Below are positions 36,144 to 45,980 of a stretch of DNA of 64,000 nt, piece by piece (position 1 is the first letter of the stretch; every line of letters begins with the position of its first letter). The notes beneath the pieces are model-generated. The model was not told the DNA's origin. It was given only the letters and a program-made list of their open reading frames with translations, and did not search any database. The stretch covers positions 205,479,535 through 205,543,534 of the forward strand of contig BTPG01000003.1 of assembly GCA_036245525.1 (NCBI GenBank). The letters run 5' to 3'. Source of the stretch: Semisulcospira habei. Taxonomy: Eukaryota > Mollusca > Gastropoda > Semisulcospiridae. The position numbers were made by a program, and so were the translations under genes.

Positions 36144-36458
36144 TTGTCTGTAATTGTTTCAGGCAAATCAAAAGCGTATCTTGGTAAACAATACATGACA
36201 GATGATATTGAATCTCTAACCGCTGACGAGCTAATCAAACTTCATTCTAAATATGAAAATCACATCGCTTCACTAATGACACGTGATTTAAGCCGATCAC
36301 TTGTATGTTTATACACAAAAGCGGTGAGTCACTTTCTACCTGTAGACACTGATAGTCTATCACACGACCTTGAAAGCAACCCTATTGTTTCAAGTTCAAT
36401 TGGTAAATTAGCATGTGCCATGTTTTACAAGTTTGGAAATTACCTTGCACTGTTGTAA
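36144..36458 (+). pseudogene. Element gene 1: small conserved protein of unknown function
   Basis: Open from before 36,144; the first ATG is at 36,195 (MTDDIESLTADELIKLH). The sequence is rich in charged residues and ends near MFYKFGNYL. A frame break follows at about 36,450: the next frame carries TLLITGSHIDFSKIN until the LINE insertion at about 36,505 cuts it off. A polypyrimidine-AG (ttgtttcag) just before GGCAAATCAAAAG might be a splice acceptor or chance. I recognise the style of this protein from uncharacterised proteins encoded in similar invertebrate elements, but its function is unknown. It is the first gene of a plus-strand block that runs through the integrase. Confidence 0.6.
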
Positions 36459-36504
36459 CTTTGCTCATTACTGGGAGCCATATTGATTTTTCAAAAATAA
36501 ATTT

Positions 36505-37757
36505 TCTCTCTTGGCTTGACTTCGCGAACGAAGATTTTATAGGAGTTGCCCACGACGTCTGCAGGCTTGTTCGTGGCTGCGGAGGCCAATCCGAGACAGG
36601 CAGGTTCGACCGCAGTGGCTGCAGGGGAAGGTCTGGTCAGGGTTCTGAGCTGCGGCATCTCTGTTTTTTCTCCTGAGCCTCTTGTCCTTAAGGCTAGCTC
36701 TGTGAGAGTCCTCAAAGGAGACAGCTGCCTTGTAAACGGTGGAGCGCCAGGTGTCACGGTCCGCAGCAAGCGAAGACCACTGGTGGTGGTCGATTTGGCA
36801 GGCACTAAGTGACTTCTTGAGACAGTCTTTGTATCTCTTCTTTGGTGCCCCTCTGTCACGGTGTCCAGTAGCAAGCTCGCCGAACAGGGTGATCTTTGGT
36901 AGGCGATGATCCTCCATCCTGGAGACATGCCCCGCCCAGCGGAGCTGTGTCCGCAGCAGCAAAGCCTCGATGCTCACAGTTTCAGCCTGTTCAAGGACCT
37001 CGACGTTGGTGACATAGTCACTCCAGTGAATGCCCAGGATGGTGCGCAGGCAGCGCTGGTGGAAGCGTTCGAGGAGTCGTAGTTGGCTGCGGTAGAGGGC
37101 CCAGGACTCGGAACCATACAGCAGGGTGGTGAGGACCACAGCTCTGTACACGCTGATCTTGGTGCCTGTTTTCAGCTGTTGATTGTGCCACACCCGCTTG
37201 AAAAGTCGCCCGAAAGCGCTGTTCGCTTTTGCCAGCCTGCTGTCAAGCTCCTTGTCCAGCTTGGCGTCCGACGTGATAATGCAGCCAAGGTAAGTAAACT
37301 GGTGCACTGACTTTAGTTCAGACTCGCCAATGGTGATGTGAGGAGGGTGATACACTGTCTTGGGTGCCGGCTGATGGAGGACCTCTGTCTTTTTCAGACT
37401 GACCTCGAGTCCAAAGAGCTGGGCAGCATCTGCGAAGCAAGACGTGATGCGCTGCAGGGCTTTCTCTGTGTGTGCAACGAGGGCAGCATCATCAGCAAAA
37501 AGCAGCTCACGAATCAGTTGGTCTAGGGTTTTCGTGTGGGCCTGCAGTCGTCTGAGGTTGAACAGGCTGCCATCGAGACGATACCTGATGTACACTGCAT
37601 CGTCATCATCGAGGTCCACTGTGGCCTGCTTCAACATCATGCTAAAAAAGATGGTGAAGAGGGTCGGTGCCAGCACGCAGCCCTGCTTTACGCCGTTGAG
37701 AATGGGGAATGGTTCTGAGAGGTCATTGTTGAGTCTGACCTGGCCTTGCTGGTCCTC
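36505..37757 (-). mobile_element. LINE copy 2, 5'-truncated, inserted in the element
   Basis: Antisense copy of the same family as 16,254-20,052, from the 3' end (cttggcttgacttcgcgaac) to about 250 bases upstream of the FADDAALVAH motif. The minus-strand frame 37,808-36,537 (423 codons) is intact through NGVKQGCVLAPTLF, FADDAALVAH, RWAGHVSRMEDHRLPK and the C-terminal CSHCGRTC motif. It is therefore better preserved than the genes it disrupts. Element gene 1 lies left of it and gene 2 right. No clear target duplication was found. Confidence 0.9.
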
Positions 37758-37777
37758 TGCTTTTACTGCATTAGAAA

Positions 37778-38134
37778 ATGGACGAGACCCAGACGACTCC
37801 ACCACCAAACCCCAGCCCTGTCTTGATACAGGTTCAAACGGTGACTAAGACTAAAAGTCCAGGAAGGGTAGAGGCTGGAAAAAGATTAGCCAAATATAAC
37901 AGACAAAAAATATTACAGCTTCAAGTGCAAACAGAAAAGGCTCATGTAATTGACCCACCATCAGCACCCTCAGGACCAGTGACAATACCAACACCGTCAA
38001 CACTGTCAGGAATGTCACGATTGTCACACCCACTTCAAAGTGAGAGACAAACAATCCAGTCTAACACTGACCCCGAACCTGAAACAACAAAATATGTGAC
38101 CCTCTCTCATGAAACCAGTCTTAACTCGCAGTGA
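37778..38134 (+). CDS. Element gene 2: basic proline-rich small protein
   Basis: A 118-codon frame from an ATG 20 bp after the LINE insertion. It opens MDETQTTPPPNPSP, then a strongly basic block with GRVEAGKRLAKYNRQ, then a proline/serine/threonine-rich tail. The basic GKRLAKYNR block looks like a conserved core in related element proteins. No transmembrane segment follows in this copy, so it may be truncated at its 3' end. Function unknown; a nucleic-acid-binding or virion core role is possible from its charge, but this is only inference. Confidence 0.5.
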   Translation: MDETQTTPPPNPSPVLIQVQTVTKTKSPGRVEAGKRLAKYNRQKILQLQVQTEKAHVIDPPSAPSGPVTIPTPSTLSGMSRLSHPLQSERQTIQSNTDPEPETTKYVTLSHETSLNSQ

Positions 38135-38510
38135 GCCAATCAGCACTACACGCAATTATATGAGGTGGGGGGTCAATCTGGGTCATTTTCACTTTTTTAC
38201 AGAAATGTATTCTACATACACCAAAGTATCGTATGGTTAAAATCTTTATCATGAAAAATGTCATTAAATAGGTTAAAAATGATTTTAAAAGTCTGCCCTT
38301 GGCCCCAATTATGCTGCACACAGAAACTTCACAGGCTGTTTTCTCAAAATGGCCGCCGGAGGCTTTAACAACTTTAAACATTAACAACTTCTACAATGTT
38401 TGCCCTACAGCATACAGTCATATATCACAGTAATCAGCAAACACTGTAGTTTTCAGAAATGTGTATATGTCAAAACATCCAAAATGCGAGTTAAGACTGA
38501 TTTTGTGAGA
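38135..38510. other. Non-coding stretch between element genes 2 and 3
   Basis: AT-rich, with a caaaatggccgccgg segment. No frame of interest; may be inserted host sequence. Confidence 0.35.
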
Positions 38511-38511
38511 G

Positions 38512-38694
38512 ATGGTCACATATATATTTGCTGGATTTGTTGCCGGATTTGGTTACGTAGCTTACCAATTATACAAAAAGTACATGCCACAGACTCGAAC
38601 AGTGTCAAAAAAATCAAACACTCCAGCAACAAAAACAGAAGTCTCCACATTGCCAGTAATACCCAAAGTTGTCGACCCATTTATCATGCATTAA
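38512..38694 (+). CDS. Element gene 3: small single-pass membrane protein
   Basis: 60 codons. Residues 2-19 (VTYIFAGFVAGFGYVAYQ) form a glycine-rich hydrophobic segment, followed by a basic stretch (KKYMPQTRTVSKK) and a short tail ending VVDPFIMH. Small one-pass membrane proteins are common in virus-derived elements with an internal membrane or membrane-acting function. The specific role is unknown. Confidence 0.5.
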   Translation: MVTYIFAGFVAGFGYVAYQLYKKYMPQTRTVSKKSNTPATKTEVSTLPVIPKVVDPFIMH

Positions 38695-38750
38695 TAAATT
38701 TATTATTTTAATTTTTATTGCCTAAGAAAATGGGCGACTCAAAGAACTAA

Positions 38751-38960
38751 ATGAACCTTGTGTATCACTCTGCCATAATAAGTGGACTAGCAGTAGCTTA
38801 TTCTATGCATGGGAAAAGTCTACTCAAAATGAAATCAGCAGATCTCAGTAGATTAGACATTGAAGATTTAGTTAAATTAATTGCAGTTGTAACAGCGTCA
38901 ATTGCAACAAAAGACTTTCTTGTCAAGCAGGTAATTATTCCAGAAAATGTTTCTATGTAA
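38751..38960 (+). CDS. Element gene 4: small membrane-associated protein
   Basis: 69 codons, MNLVYHSAIISGLAVAYSM, then KSADLSRLDIEDLVKLIAVV and a second hydrophobic stretch. The start is preceded by aactaaATG, the TAAATG-like form seen at other starts in this cassette. It has no frame breaks, unlike its neighbours. Function unknown. Confidence 0.55.
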   Translation: MNLVYHSAIISGLAVAYSMHGKSLLKMKSADLSRLDIEDLVKLIAVVTASIATKDFLVKQVIIPENVSM

Positions 38961-38970
38961 ATAAAATAAT

Positions 38971-39297
38971 ATAGCGACTTTAGCTGTAATAATTGGAGGG
39001 GCCATGGTTAACGCACTTGCATTCAGTGGGTTAAACTATCTCTTTTCAAAAGTAGGTAGAGAAGAATCTGCAGAAGAAATGAAACGACACAATGAGGCAT
39101 CTGAAAAACTTACACAAGCGCAACAAGAATATGAAAAGAATAGAATTGGGAAACTTGATTTCATCAATGAAAAACTCAGACTTGAAGGCCATGCACAACA
39201 TACGTTTTCAAATACAGACGACACAATCTGTGAGTATTTTTTAGTCACAGGTAATGACATGTCTGTCCCAAAACTGAAACTAAGTGACTATTACTAA
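38971..39297 (+). pseudogene. Element gene 5: membrane-anchored coiled-coil protein
   Basis: A frame open from about 38,971 encodes a hydrophobic N-terminus (TLAVIIGG ... NALAFSGLNYLF), then a highly charged helical region (EESAEEMKRHNEASEKLTQA) and a tail with GHAQHTFSNTDDTICEYF. The first in-frame ATG is at 39,004, inside the hydrophobic segment. The natural start position appears to be 38,971, where an ATA follows aataaaataat, the upstream signal seen at other genes. Start loss is therefore likely, with a possible shorter product from 39,004. Function unknown; probably a minor virion or membrane component (inference). Confidence 0.55.
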
Positions 39298-39323
39298 CCG
39301 AGTACAGAACAAAGAAAGGGAGG

Positions 39324-39404
39324 ATAATCTTTGTTCTAGTGGGAATGACATTTGTATTTTTTACTGGTCATTATATTGCTAGAAGAAATGAACGTCGAAA
39401 ATAA
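39324..39404 (+). CDS. Possible tiny membrane protein overlapping the integrase start
   Basis: An in-frame stretch reading IIFVLVGMTFVFFTGHYIA followed by basic residues (RRNERRK) and TAA. That is the pattern of a one-pass protein of about 27 residues. There is an ATG at 39,345 inside it, and an ATA at 39,324. It overlaps the integrase start by 17 bases in another frame. Could be chance. Confidence 0.3.
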   Translation: MIFVLVGMTFVFFTGHYIARRNERRK

Positions 39405-40355
39405 ACTATCAAAAATATATTACTCCCCAATTGGATATTGGAAAGGACAAACAACTATTCAAAGATTACATGCCGCTGTGGGCAGAGATATAACACTCAA
39501 TCAAGTCAAACAATTGTTACAAAGACAAGCAATTTGGCAGATATACCTCCCTGCTCAAAGAACAATATCTAGACCCCATTTTGAAAACACAACACCAAAC
39601 GACACACATCAAATGGATCTTCTGTTCCTACCACACAACACAATAAGAAAGAAAAGATACAAATACGCACTGACTGTCGTTGATATAGCTTCAAGGTACA
39701 AAGATGCCGAGCCCATATCTGACAAAACTGCTACCACAGTTGCTACAGCGTTAACAAAAATATATAGTCAAGGTCCTCTGAAATACCCCAGACTTGTACA
39801 AGTTGATGACGGATCTGAATTTAAGAGCGCTGTTAATCAGTTATTTGCGAAGCATGGCATACTGGTTAGACGAGGCATTCCAGGCGTACACAGATCGCAG
39901 GCAATTGTAGAAAATTTCAACAAGCAATTATCAGAAAGACTTTTTAGTAACCAGTATTCAAAGGAACTCATGCATGACACGCGTAACACAGAGTGGGTAA
40001 AAAGATTACCATCTGTAATAAAAGCAATGAATAATGAAGGACAAGGCTTGCGCCCTAAGCCTGCTGATGCTATTAAATTGAAAACAATTACAGAGCCAAA
40101 AACAACAACACCGTCAACACCAGACACAAGTTTATTTACTAAACAGGTAAAATATTTATATCAACCTGGAGAATCAAAAATGACGTGAAGCACAGGGCAA
40201 CCCATCTGGTCTTCGTCTGTACACAATATAAAAAATTAGTCCCCGGTCCTGATGCGTCAATATATTACCTGTACGAACCAGCACCGCAGAGGGCATTTGT
40301 CAGAGAAGAATTACAGATTATTCCCCCAGACACTGTTACTCATTTCAGTAACTAA
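39388..40355 (+). pseudogene. Retroviral-type (rve) integrase of the element
   Basis: From the ATG at 39,388 (MNVENKLSKIYY). An N-terminal region with SPIGYWKGQ and a helical part precedes an RNase H-like core: first Asp in THQMDLLFL (near 39,616), TVVDIASRYKDAEP, second Asp in QVDDGSEF (near 39,805), and Glu in SQAIVENFN (near 39,910). The spacing gives D-63-D-35-E. Such enzymes insert element DNA and create short target duplications, consistent with the suspected 6-bp duplication at the ends. The frame stops at 40,188, but related sequence (YYLYEPAPQRAFVREEL) continues in other frames to a stop at 40,355, so the C-terminal part is frameshifted. It converges on the polymerase gene, with ends nearly touching. 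The motif set differs from the integrase I associate with classical Polintons. Confidence 0.85.
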
Positions 40356-43300
40356 CTCATCAATTATTGCATCACCCAGTTCATCAGCTATTTCTTCATA
40401 TAACTTGAGCCTGTAATGTCCAGGCGCATAAGCCTTTTCCTTACTGTGAAACACACGTTTTGTGTCCCCAACTGCAAGTGACTTTTTATTTGTTTGGATC
40501 ATTTCAATATTATGTTTGTTTGATCTCAGTGACTTGTTTGGATAATCAGGCATTAATGCACCATCTAATACTTGTTTTTAATGTTCATGACGAATGTCTT
40601 TATTTTTAATCGCTGTTTTTTTTTTTTTTTATTCCTTTGGCTTTCGACTGACTACCTTTCTGGTGCAGTATAGAATACATTTTTGATCTCAGTCCAACGT
40701 ACTCAACTTTTGGCACACCATTCAGTTCATCCTTAAACTTTCCAGACACTTTCTTCTTTTGTGTGCTAAACAGCGGGTGATCTTTATGATAGTCAGACGT
40801 GTCATACATGTGTAACTCTGTTTTCATGTCTTCATAAAAGTCTTCAGTAGGCACATCAATGATAATAGAGTCAGTGTCAGTGTATAGCAGTCGACACTCA
40901 GGATATTTTGGTTTCAAGTAATCATAATAAAATTCGAGCATCAACAGTTTTGACAATTCAAGAATTGCCATACCAATGAATACTGGTTTGTCCAATTTGA
41001 CAATCTTTTTTTTTTGAGTGACACTGCATACAATGATGAATGAAACTCCTTGTACCCTGTGTACTGCAGCTTACCTGTAAGTTTAATTGCACCTGATGCA
41101 GTGTACATCAGGTATCGTCTCGATGGCAGCCTGTTCAACCTCAGATGACTGCAGGCCCACACAAAAACCCTAGACCAACTGATTCGTGAGCTGCTTTTTG
41201 CTGATGACGCTGCCCTCGTTGCACACACAGAGAGAGCCCTGCAGTGCATCACGTCCTGCTTCGCAGATGCTGCCCAGCCTTTTGGACTCGAGGTCAGTCT
41301 GAAGAAGACAGAGGTCCTCCATCAGCCGGCACCCAAGACAGTGTATCGCCCTCCTCACATCACCATTGGCGAGTCTGAACTAAAGTCAGTGCACCAGTTT
41401 ACTTACCTTGGCTGCATTATCACGTCAGACGCCAAGCTGGACAAGGAGCTTGACAGCAGGCTGGCAAAAGCGAGCAGCACTTTCGGGCTACTTTTCAAGC
41501 GGGTGTGGCACAATCAACAGCTGAAAACAGGCACCAAGATCAGCGTGTACAGAGCTGTGGTCCTCACCACCCTGCTGTATGGTTCCGAGTCCCCGGCCTT
41601 CTACCACAGCCAACTACGACTCCGTTGACCGCTTCCACCAGCGCTGCCTGCGTACTATCCTGGGCATTCACTGGAGTGACTATGTCACCAACGTCGAGGT
41701 CCTTGAACAGGCTGAAACTGTGAGCATTGAGGCCTTGCTGCTGTGGACACAGCTCCACTGGGCGGGGCATGTCTTCAGGATGGAGGATCATCGCCTACCA
41801 AAGATCACCCTGTTCGTCGAGCTTGCTACTGGACACCATGACAGAGGGGCACCAAAGAAGAGATACAAAGACTGTCTCAAGAAGTCACTTAGTGCCTGCT
41901 AAATCGACCACCACCAGTGGTCCTTGCTTGCTGTGGACCATGACACCTGGCGCTCCACCATTTACAAGGCAGCTGTCTCCTTTGAGGACTCTCACAGAGC
42001 TAGCCTTAAGGACAAGCGGCTCAGGAGAAAAACAGAGATGCCGCAACTCAGAACCCTGGCCATACCTTCCCCTGCAGCCACTGCGGTCGAACCTGCCTGT
42101 CCCGGATTGGCCTCCGCAGCCACGAACAAGCCTGCAGATGTCGTGGGCAACTCCTATAAAATGTTCATTCGCGAAGTCAAGCCAAGAGATTCAGTTGTTA
42201 CTAGTCTGACATCTTTACGGTGATGAGGATTTTCCATTGTCTTGCCAAAACAGGCATTGTTCATAAGCTTAAAGAAGTCTTTGTCAAATGCAGTGTTGCC
42301 GTCTCTGGCACGCAATGTTGTGTTTTTCATTATGTAATCTTTCATAAAAGCACTCTGATCAAATTGAATTCCTCTGTGAACTTTCTTTAGTACTAACCCA
42401 TGTCTGATGTAAAACTGCAGCAAGCGATAATGGCAAACATAATTGAATTTGTCATTCAAATTTGGTACAAGTTTAGTGTCTTCTTTTTTCCCTGTCATAC
42501 TCATTTTCTCAACTGCCAATGGAAAATCATTGTGGTAATCATGTAGATGGTGTGGGTTGTCCAGGTCTACTTCAAAGATCCAACCCTTTGCGTTGTTTTA
42601 GTCAAGATTCATAATATTGTTTGTTAACCCTGACTGTTACATCATACTGTGACAAATCATACAGACAAAAGTTTTTCAAGGGCACTAACTCACACGTCCA
42701 TACAAATTGTTCACGTCTACGTACAGGATATAATTAGATGACCTTGAGGGTCATAGCCAAGGTCACCATGACCGTTCAGATATTTATTGTTGGCTCTGGC
42801 GTAATTGTTTGCAGCAATACTAATGCCAGCCCTCAATCCACGTTCCACCATTTCACCCATCGTACAATCAGACAACAGGTCTATAAATATCTTACTGGAT
42901 TTCAAAAATGCATCCCATGTCATGCCAGGAGTAGTTATGTAACATGCTGGGTCAAGCCTGTAGTGCAACAAACCTTTTTCACGGTAACTTTCAAATACGT
43001 CTGCTAGCAAACAAACGTCAGCTTTCAAGTACTGATCGTGATAGTCACCAATCGTCTGACACCCTAATTTACCCCATGCATCAAGAGCGTGCTGGTAATC
43101 AGAGTGAGAAATACCTTTACCATTAAGTGTAGAATAAAATTTTTCTTTTGGTGGCAGTCTCCTTTCCTCAAACACAACCCACTCACTGATGTACTCATGC
43201 GGATACACACCTTTCTTAATCAAGTCTGGCTCAAAATATTTACTTGTTATTGGATACTCAGTCAATCCTTCTGCCAGACTAGCCAACCCTAAAGACAAAT

Positions 43301-44170
43301 GTTGCATAGAGTCATAAAATGCTAATTTGTCTAACCTAAAAGTCAAGTATTTCTCAGTTGTCTGAGCTATACAACTTATGTTTCTGTAAGACTCATCAAC
43401 AGCCTGCATTATAATATGTGAATCATATCCTTTGAGATTGTGAAAAAATATTGGTAACTTATATGTCTTTGGATCTGTTTTTAATAACAAGTTACATTTA
43501 TTATGTGTGGCACCTCTGTAACGTCCAGTTATGTGATCATGGTCATGAACTTTATCACCTCCCAGAGGTTGTTCACAAATTCAACACGTCACAGCTGTAT
43601 CAAATTTCAGATTGTCTTCTTCTGTCATCACCAAAGGCATTTGACATGTTGTGAGATAATTTACTACCTGACTATACAGTTGTCTCATTTCTGTTAAAAA
43701 CAGACATGCTGCATTTTCTCCCCTGTAGATAACAGGTTCGCTATGCTGTCCGTCTGACCTAACAATAATATATCCAAAAGAACACACCACTTGGTCACTC
43801 AACTTTATAGTCTTTGGTAATGATTCTGGAACAGGACTTTCATATGGTACAACCAGTGATTCAAAATCAGCATACACTACAAATGGCAACTTTTGCTGAT
43901 TTCCATAGTTCTTAAAAAATACTTGACTACCAGGTTCTGGATACTTAAGTACAGTTTGAATGTCATCAGCTGACCTACAATGTAAAACATGTTTATGTGC
44001 CACTGCAATAGAAGAAAATCTTTGCAAAACATCTTTTACACACTTCCTGTTTCCTACCATATTTTGATACATGATTATGAATTAGCTGTGACATACTCCT
44101 GATAATTGTGTAGTGAAAGTTATTATCATCACTGATTAATATCATGTCAACATGTTTATCTTCTGTCTGT
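40311..44170 (-). pseudogene. Protein-primed-type family B DNA polymerase, broken
   Basis: Minus strand, from about 44,170 down to 40,311, split by a LINE (41,098-42,190). In order: N-terminal region (FEKLNPGMSVNV at about 44,270, VDMILISDDNNFHY at about 44,150); Exo I in VVYADFESL (D at about 43,868); a premature TGA at 43,581; a zinc-type stretch HDHDHITGRYRGATHNKCN; Exo II FFHNLKGYDSH (about 43,424); Exo III YLKADVCLLADV (about 43,000-43,031); polymerase motif A DVNNLYG (42,697-42,720); motif B KLMNNACFGKTMEN (about 42,270); the LINE; motif C YTDTDSII (about 40,880); and a C-terminal part (40,553-40,311). It would copy the element using a protein primer. Several frameshifts (about 42,720, 42,590, 41,010, 40,620) disable it. 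Confidence 0.88.
41098..42190 (+). mobile_element. LINE copy 3, 5'-truncated, inserted in the polymerase gene
   Basis: Same family as 16,254-20,052 but only the last 1.1 kb, from about 130 bases upstream of the FADDAALVAH codons to the 3' end (gcgaagtcaagccaagag). It carries LLFADDAALVAHTE, FTYLGCIITSDAK, LLYGSES and the C-terminal region. Frames are interrupted near 41,628 and 41,902. It lies opposite to the polymerase's coding direction, between motifs B and C. Confidence 0.9.
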
Positions 44171-44265
44171 CCTTAGGTTGGAGCAAGTGGTGATACTCTA
44201 ATTGGTTGTAATTTGTCAACAGACTCATTATCCCACACATACACATTCACAGACATACCAGGATT

Positions 44266-44669
44266 TAGTTTTTCAAACAAAGCAAATAAATGGTAAATAC
44301 GATCTTCTCGTTCTTCTCTTGTGAGCCAAAGATCTTTGTAACAGTAGAACACATCTGCATCGTCAAGACTAAACACTTCCTGTCCTTCAAGTTTTACTTT
44401 AATAGTTCTTATAATTGCTCTGCCAAGATTGTTAACTAGTTGTTTACGTCTGCGTCTGATGATAGTTCAATATTAAATGCTAGGCGTGCAGTGCCAGGAA
44501 CAATAACGTCACTGGGACCTAGGTTTGGAAACTTGACAGTAAGTGTTTGGTTCTGGTCTATAGTACTAGGATTGTTTGTGATGACGATTGATTGTCGAAT
44601 GCCCTTAACACAGAGAGGCTCACGTAGTTTTCTATATGGGTCTAAATTTGATCCGTAAGACTGTGTCAT
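44266..44669 (-). pseudogene. Capsid-like protein, N-terminal part, fused by deletion to the polymerase
   Basis: Start at 44,669 (MTQSYGSNLDPYRKL), preceded by ataataaaaATG. The sequence reads SDVIVPGTARLAFNIEL, then after a frame break at about 44,437 NLGRAIIRTIKVKLEGQ and SLDDADVFYCYKDLWLT. This beta-rich character and the recurrent NLGRA ... KLEG pattern suggest a jelly-roll structural protein, which I recognise from similar invertebrate elements but cannot assign firmly. After about 105 residues the frame runs directly into polymerase-like sequence (FEKLNPG), so the rest of this gene and the start of the polymerase have been deleted together. It shares a 40-bp divergent intergenic region with the gene at 44,710. 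Confidence 0.5.
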
Positions 44670-44709
44670 TTTTATTATGCACAATAAAAAATATTAAATT
44701 AATAAAACA
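44670..44709. promoter_or_regulatory. Compact divergent start region
   Basis: Only 40 bp separate the minus-strand ATG (44,669) and plus-strand ATG (44,710). Both starts are preceded by AATAAAA-type sequence (ataataaaaATG on minus, aataaaacaATG on plus). A bidirectional promoter must lie here or in the coding ends. Regulatory role is inferred from position only. Confidence 0.45.
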
Positions 44710-45957
44710 ATGTCAGCGGGAGGATTTAATCATGAAGATTTTGAAATGGATGACATGTATGATTTTGGTAATACAACAGATATGACAGATATGACTGGAA
44801 TGACTGGTAAAAGAAATACTTACAGTTTACGTCATGAACTTTTAGAAACCAAAGTGAACTCATTTTATGATCATGTTGGTGACCGCCCAGACAACATAGA
44901 TCCTAATCAGTTTGAACTTCATGGCAAGGGTCTTTTATATTTAAATACTGTTGACAAAGGGAAAGTACTATTGACTAACAAAAAAGACCCTGGTAAGTTT
45001 AGGGCTTTAAGTACAATCAAAAATGAAGGTGGTGTTGGTGCCTTGCATCAACTTGGAATTGAAGGGTCTCCTGTCACGCCGCGTCTTGTTAGTGCGCTTC
45101 ACGACACGCAAACAAAGTTACCAACGGCACAAGAAATTGAAATGGCACCAGTAACAAGCCTGCCAGAAATAGCAAACACGGTGATACAAGAAACCTCATT
45201 TACTGAAGGTCAAATAAATGATGCTATGAAAACAATAGATGACCCACCTTTGTCAATGAGAGAGATTATTGGCTTGGATAAATCTCTGCAGTCAATAAGA
45301 AGTGAGATGGTAAATAATATTGCCAAACTAGGTGAGCTTGATAAACACATAGAACGAGAAAAAGAGAAACTGGCTACCGCAGACAATGGGAATCTTGACA
45401 CAGAAATGAAAGAAAAAATACAACACAGATTAAATGATTTGCAGATAGAAAGATCAGGAAGGTTAGAAACGATTAGTATTGGAAGAGAAAAACTGAAAAC
45501 ACATGTCAACAGGATTAGGGAAACTATTCAGAAAATACTTCACGAAGACACAACTTTGGCTGAGAGATTGAAAACACTTTTCAGAGAGCAGGGTATTACA
45601 ATTGCGAGTTTAATTACTGCTCTTGGGTTTATTATCAGTACTGTTGTGTTGGCTGTCTCTGGTGGACCCGGGGTTGGTGGTTCTCCACCTCCAGCACCAC
45701 CAGGCCCACCGGCTCCAACAGACCCAAAAGATTTTCAGTCATGGGTAAAGAAACAACTGTCTCACATATCAGACTTGCTTAAGAAATTGGCTGTGAAAGC
45801 AATGGACGCTTTGCCTGGTATAATAGGCACTGTTGTCAGTTGATTGATCACTACTGCAGCGAAGGTAGTGGGGTTTATGGCAGAACATGTGTGGGTCTTT
45901 CTGGTTACAATAGGAGGGTTAATAACTGGTTATTTAATGAAAAAGGTAAAGAAATAA
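44710..45957 (+). pseudogene. Element coiled-coil/transmembrane protein
   Basis: 377 codons from ATG 44,710. Acidic Met/Asp-rich N-terminus (FEMDDMYDFGNTTDMTD); a middle region including PDNIDPNQFELHGKGLLYLN; a long charged coiled coil (about residues 195-285); a hydrophobic segment (ASLITALGFIISTVVLAVSG, about 306-325); a proline-rich linker (PPPAPPGPPAP); and an amphipathic/hydrophobic C-terminus ending IIGTVVS. A TGA at 45,841-45,843 ends it, but the same frame stays open to 45,957 with a further hydrophobic segment and a basic end (KKVKK), so the stop appears to be a late lesion. The best-preserved long gene of the element. Probably a membrane-anchored structural protein (inference). Confidence 0.65.
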
Positions 45958-45980
45958 TACCCCTAATCCAGTGAGGCCTA

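Noticed and set aside
45210..45509. Minus-strand frame opposite the coiled-coil gene
   Set aside because: Antisense shadow of a charged coiled-coil region.
43581..45843. Alternative genetic code with TGA as a sense codon in the element
   Set aside because: TGG is used normally in the same genes and other lesion types (frameshifts, insertions) are present, so decay explains the TGA codons better.
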